A DNA stretch of 64,000 nt, from NCBI RefSeq assembly GCF_003261055.1, contig NZ_CP030073.1, positions 620,001 to 684,000 of the forward strand, read 5' to 3'. Below, piece by piece: positions 63,391 through 64,000 of this stretch. The position numbers and the translations under genes were made by a program. Under the pieces are notes generated by a model. The model searched no databases. It was not told the DNA's origin and worked only from the letters and a program-made list of their open reading frames with translations. Every line of letters begins with the position of its first letter. Position 1 is the first letter of the stretch. This stretch comes from Streptomyces cadmiisoli. GTDB taxonomy: Bacteria; Actinomycetota; Actinomycetes; Streptomycetales; Streptomycetaceae.

Positions 63391-64000
63391 TTGAGGAAGG
63401 TGGCACTGCGTACCCACGCTCTGTTGCCTCGGCAGTACGACCACCAGAGGGTCCTGGCGACCACAGTGGACGCCTGGGGCCGAGCCCTTTGGCTGATCTG
63501 CCCCGATGCGGAACTCCGTCCGAGTTCGTACGGCAGGCCCCACCCTCAGCCCCGCACCAGTCCTTACGATGCACTTCTGGTCATCGACAGCGGCGGCGCA
63601 ATCCGGGAACACTCCTTGCACGACGTGAGCTTGAGGGTGACCGACCTGGACGCACTGCCGAATGGCCGGTTCATCCTGCAAGGCTACGGTGCCACAGAGG
63701 ATCAGAACGCACAGATCTACTGTACGGATGGGCGACGCCGCCACAGTTTCGCGATCGGGTCGGCGGTCGAGTTTCTGATGGCAGACCGGCGGCACCAAAT
63801 ATGGACGGCCTACTTCGATGAAGGCGTCCACGTCGACCCGATCAGCGCCGCGGGACTGGTGCGCTGGGACAGCGGCGGGAACCAGCGATGGAGGTACACG
63901 CCTCCGGAGGGCATCGAGTACATCGATACGGTCTATGCCTTCAACGTCGACGACGACGTCGCATGGGCCTGCTACTACCCGACATTTCCCTTGCTCGAAG
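63391..64000 (+). CDS. Hypothetical beta-propeller-like protein, cut by the window edge
   Basis: An open frame with no stop before the window ends (at least 203 residues). It reads LRKVALRTHALLPRQYDHQRVLATTVDAWGRAL..., with repeated short strands and WDSGGNQRWRYTPPEG, AIGSAVEFLMADRRHQIWTAYFDEGV and NVDDDVAWACYYP. This resembles a hypothetical Streptomyces family with propeller-like repeats and no known function. TTG 63391 follows GAGGTGA by five bases; earlier GTG starts are possible. The 3' end lies outside the window. Confidence 0.65.
   Translation, partial: MRKVALRTHALLPRQYDHQRVLATTVDAWGRALWLICPDAELRPSSYGRPHPQPRTSPYDALLVIDSGGAIREHSLHDVSLRVTDLDALPNGRFILQGYGATEDQNAQIYCTDGRRRHSFAIGSAVEFLMADRRHQIWTAYFDEGVHVDPISAAGLVRWDSGGNQRWRYTPPEGIEYIDTVYAFNVDDDVAWACYYPTFPLLE

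Overview
The window is high-GC actinobacterial chromosome, very probably Streptomyces. The signs are strong G/C preference at third codon positions, many GTG and TTG starts behind purine-rich ribosome sites, a SARP regulator with a TTA (bldA-type) codon, DmdR/IdeR-type iron boxes, an orphan cytochrome oxidase subunit I gene and typical Streptomyces accessory families. No rRNA gene, complete tRNA, insertion sequence or CRISPR array was seen.

Layout. 0.1-13.9 kb holds accessory housekeeping genes: a secreted DUF2690 protein, a winged-helix regulator, a sugar ABC importer (acetyltransferase, lipoprotein and two permeases, translationally coupled) convergent with a secreted GH2 exo-beta-D-glucosaminidase, an orphan ctaD with a coupled small membrane protein, a GNAT acetyltransferase and a metallophosphoesterase. 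14.3-46.9 kb is a compact biosynthetic gene cluster. 47-48 kb has a small membrane protein and a decayed methyltransferase. 48.1-59.2 kb is an iron-regulated heme uptake locus. 59.3-64 kb has an ankyrin protein, a decayed metalloprotease, a CPA2 antiporter, a protoglobin, a tRNA-Gly 3'-half remnant (possible attachment site), a small HTH protein and an unfinished hypothetical protein at the right edge.

The cluster. Two modular type I PKS proteins carry KSQ-AT-ACP / KS-AT-DH-KR-ACP / KS-AT-DH-KR-ACP // KS-AT-(DH)-KR-ACP-TR. All ATs look malonyl-specific, so the chain should be a C8 tetraketide. The terminal thioester reductase should release it as an aldehyde, which the class III aminotransferase can turn into an amine. 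An imine reductase, a two-component flavin monooxygenase (acyl-CoA-dehydrogenase-like oxygenase plus flavin reductase), two paralogous NTF2/SnoaL-fold proteins and a Tat-exported flavin amine oxidase are available for ring formation and late oxidation. Eight carbons and one nitrogen match an indolizidine or a methyl-pyrrolizidine. The inferred product is therefore a small azabicyclic polyketide alkaloid of the TR/aminotransferase class, shorter than the C12 examples I know (coelimycin, streptazone, nigrifactin). A SARP protein with a cyclase-like domain (PimR-like, shortened) is the probable pathway activator.

The heme locus combines HmuTUV, heme oxygenase and two HtaA-domain surface proteins. 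These share an almost identical C-terminal domain that looks WxL-like, and a DUF916 (WxL-binding) membrane protein is encoded alongside. This suggests a WxL-type cell-wall display system used for heme capture. The duplicated C-terminal segments form a ~460 bp near-perfect inverted repeat flanking about 9 kb.
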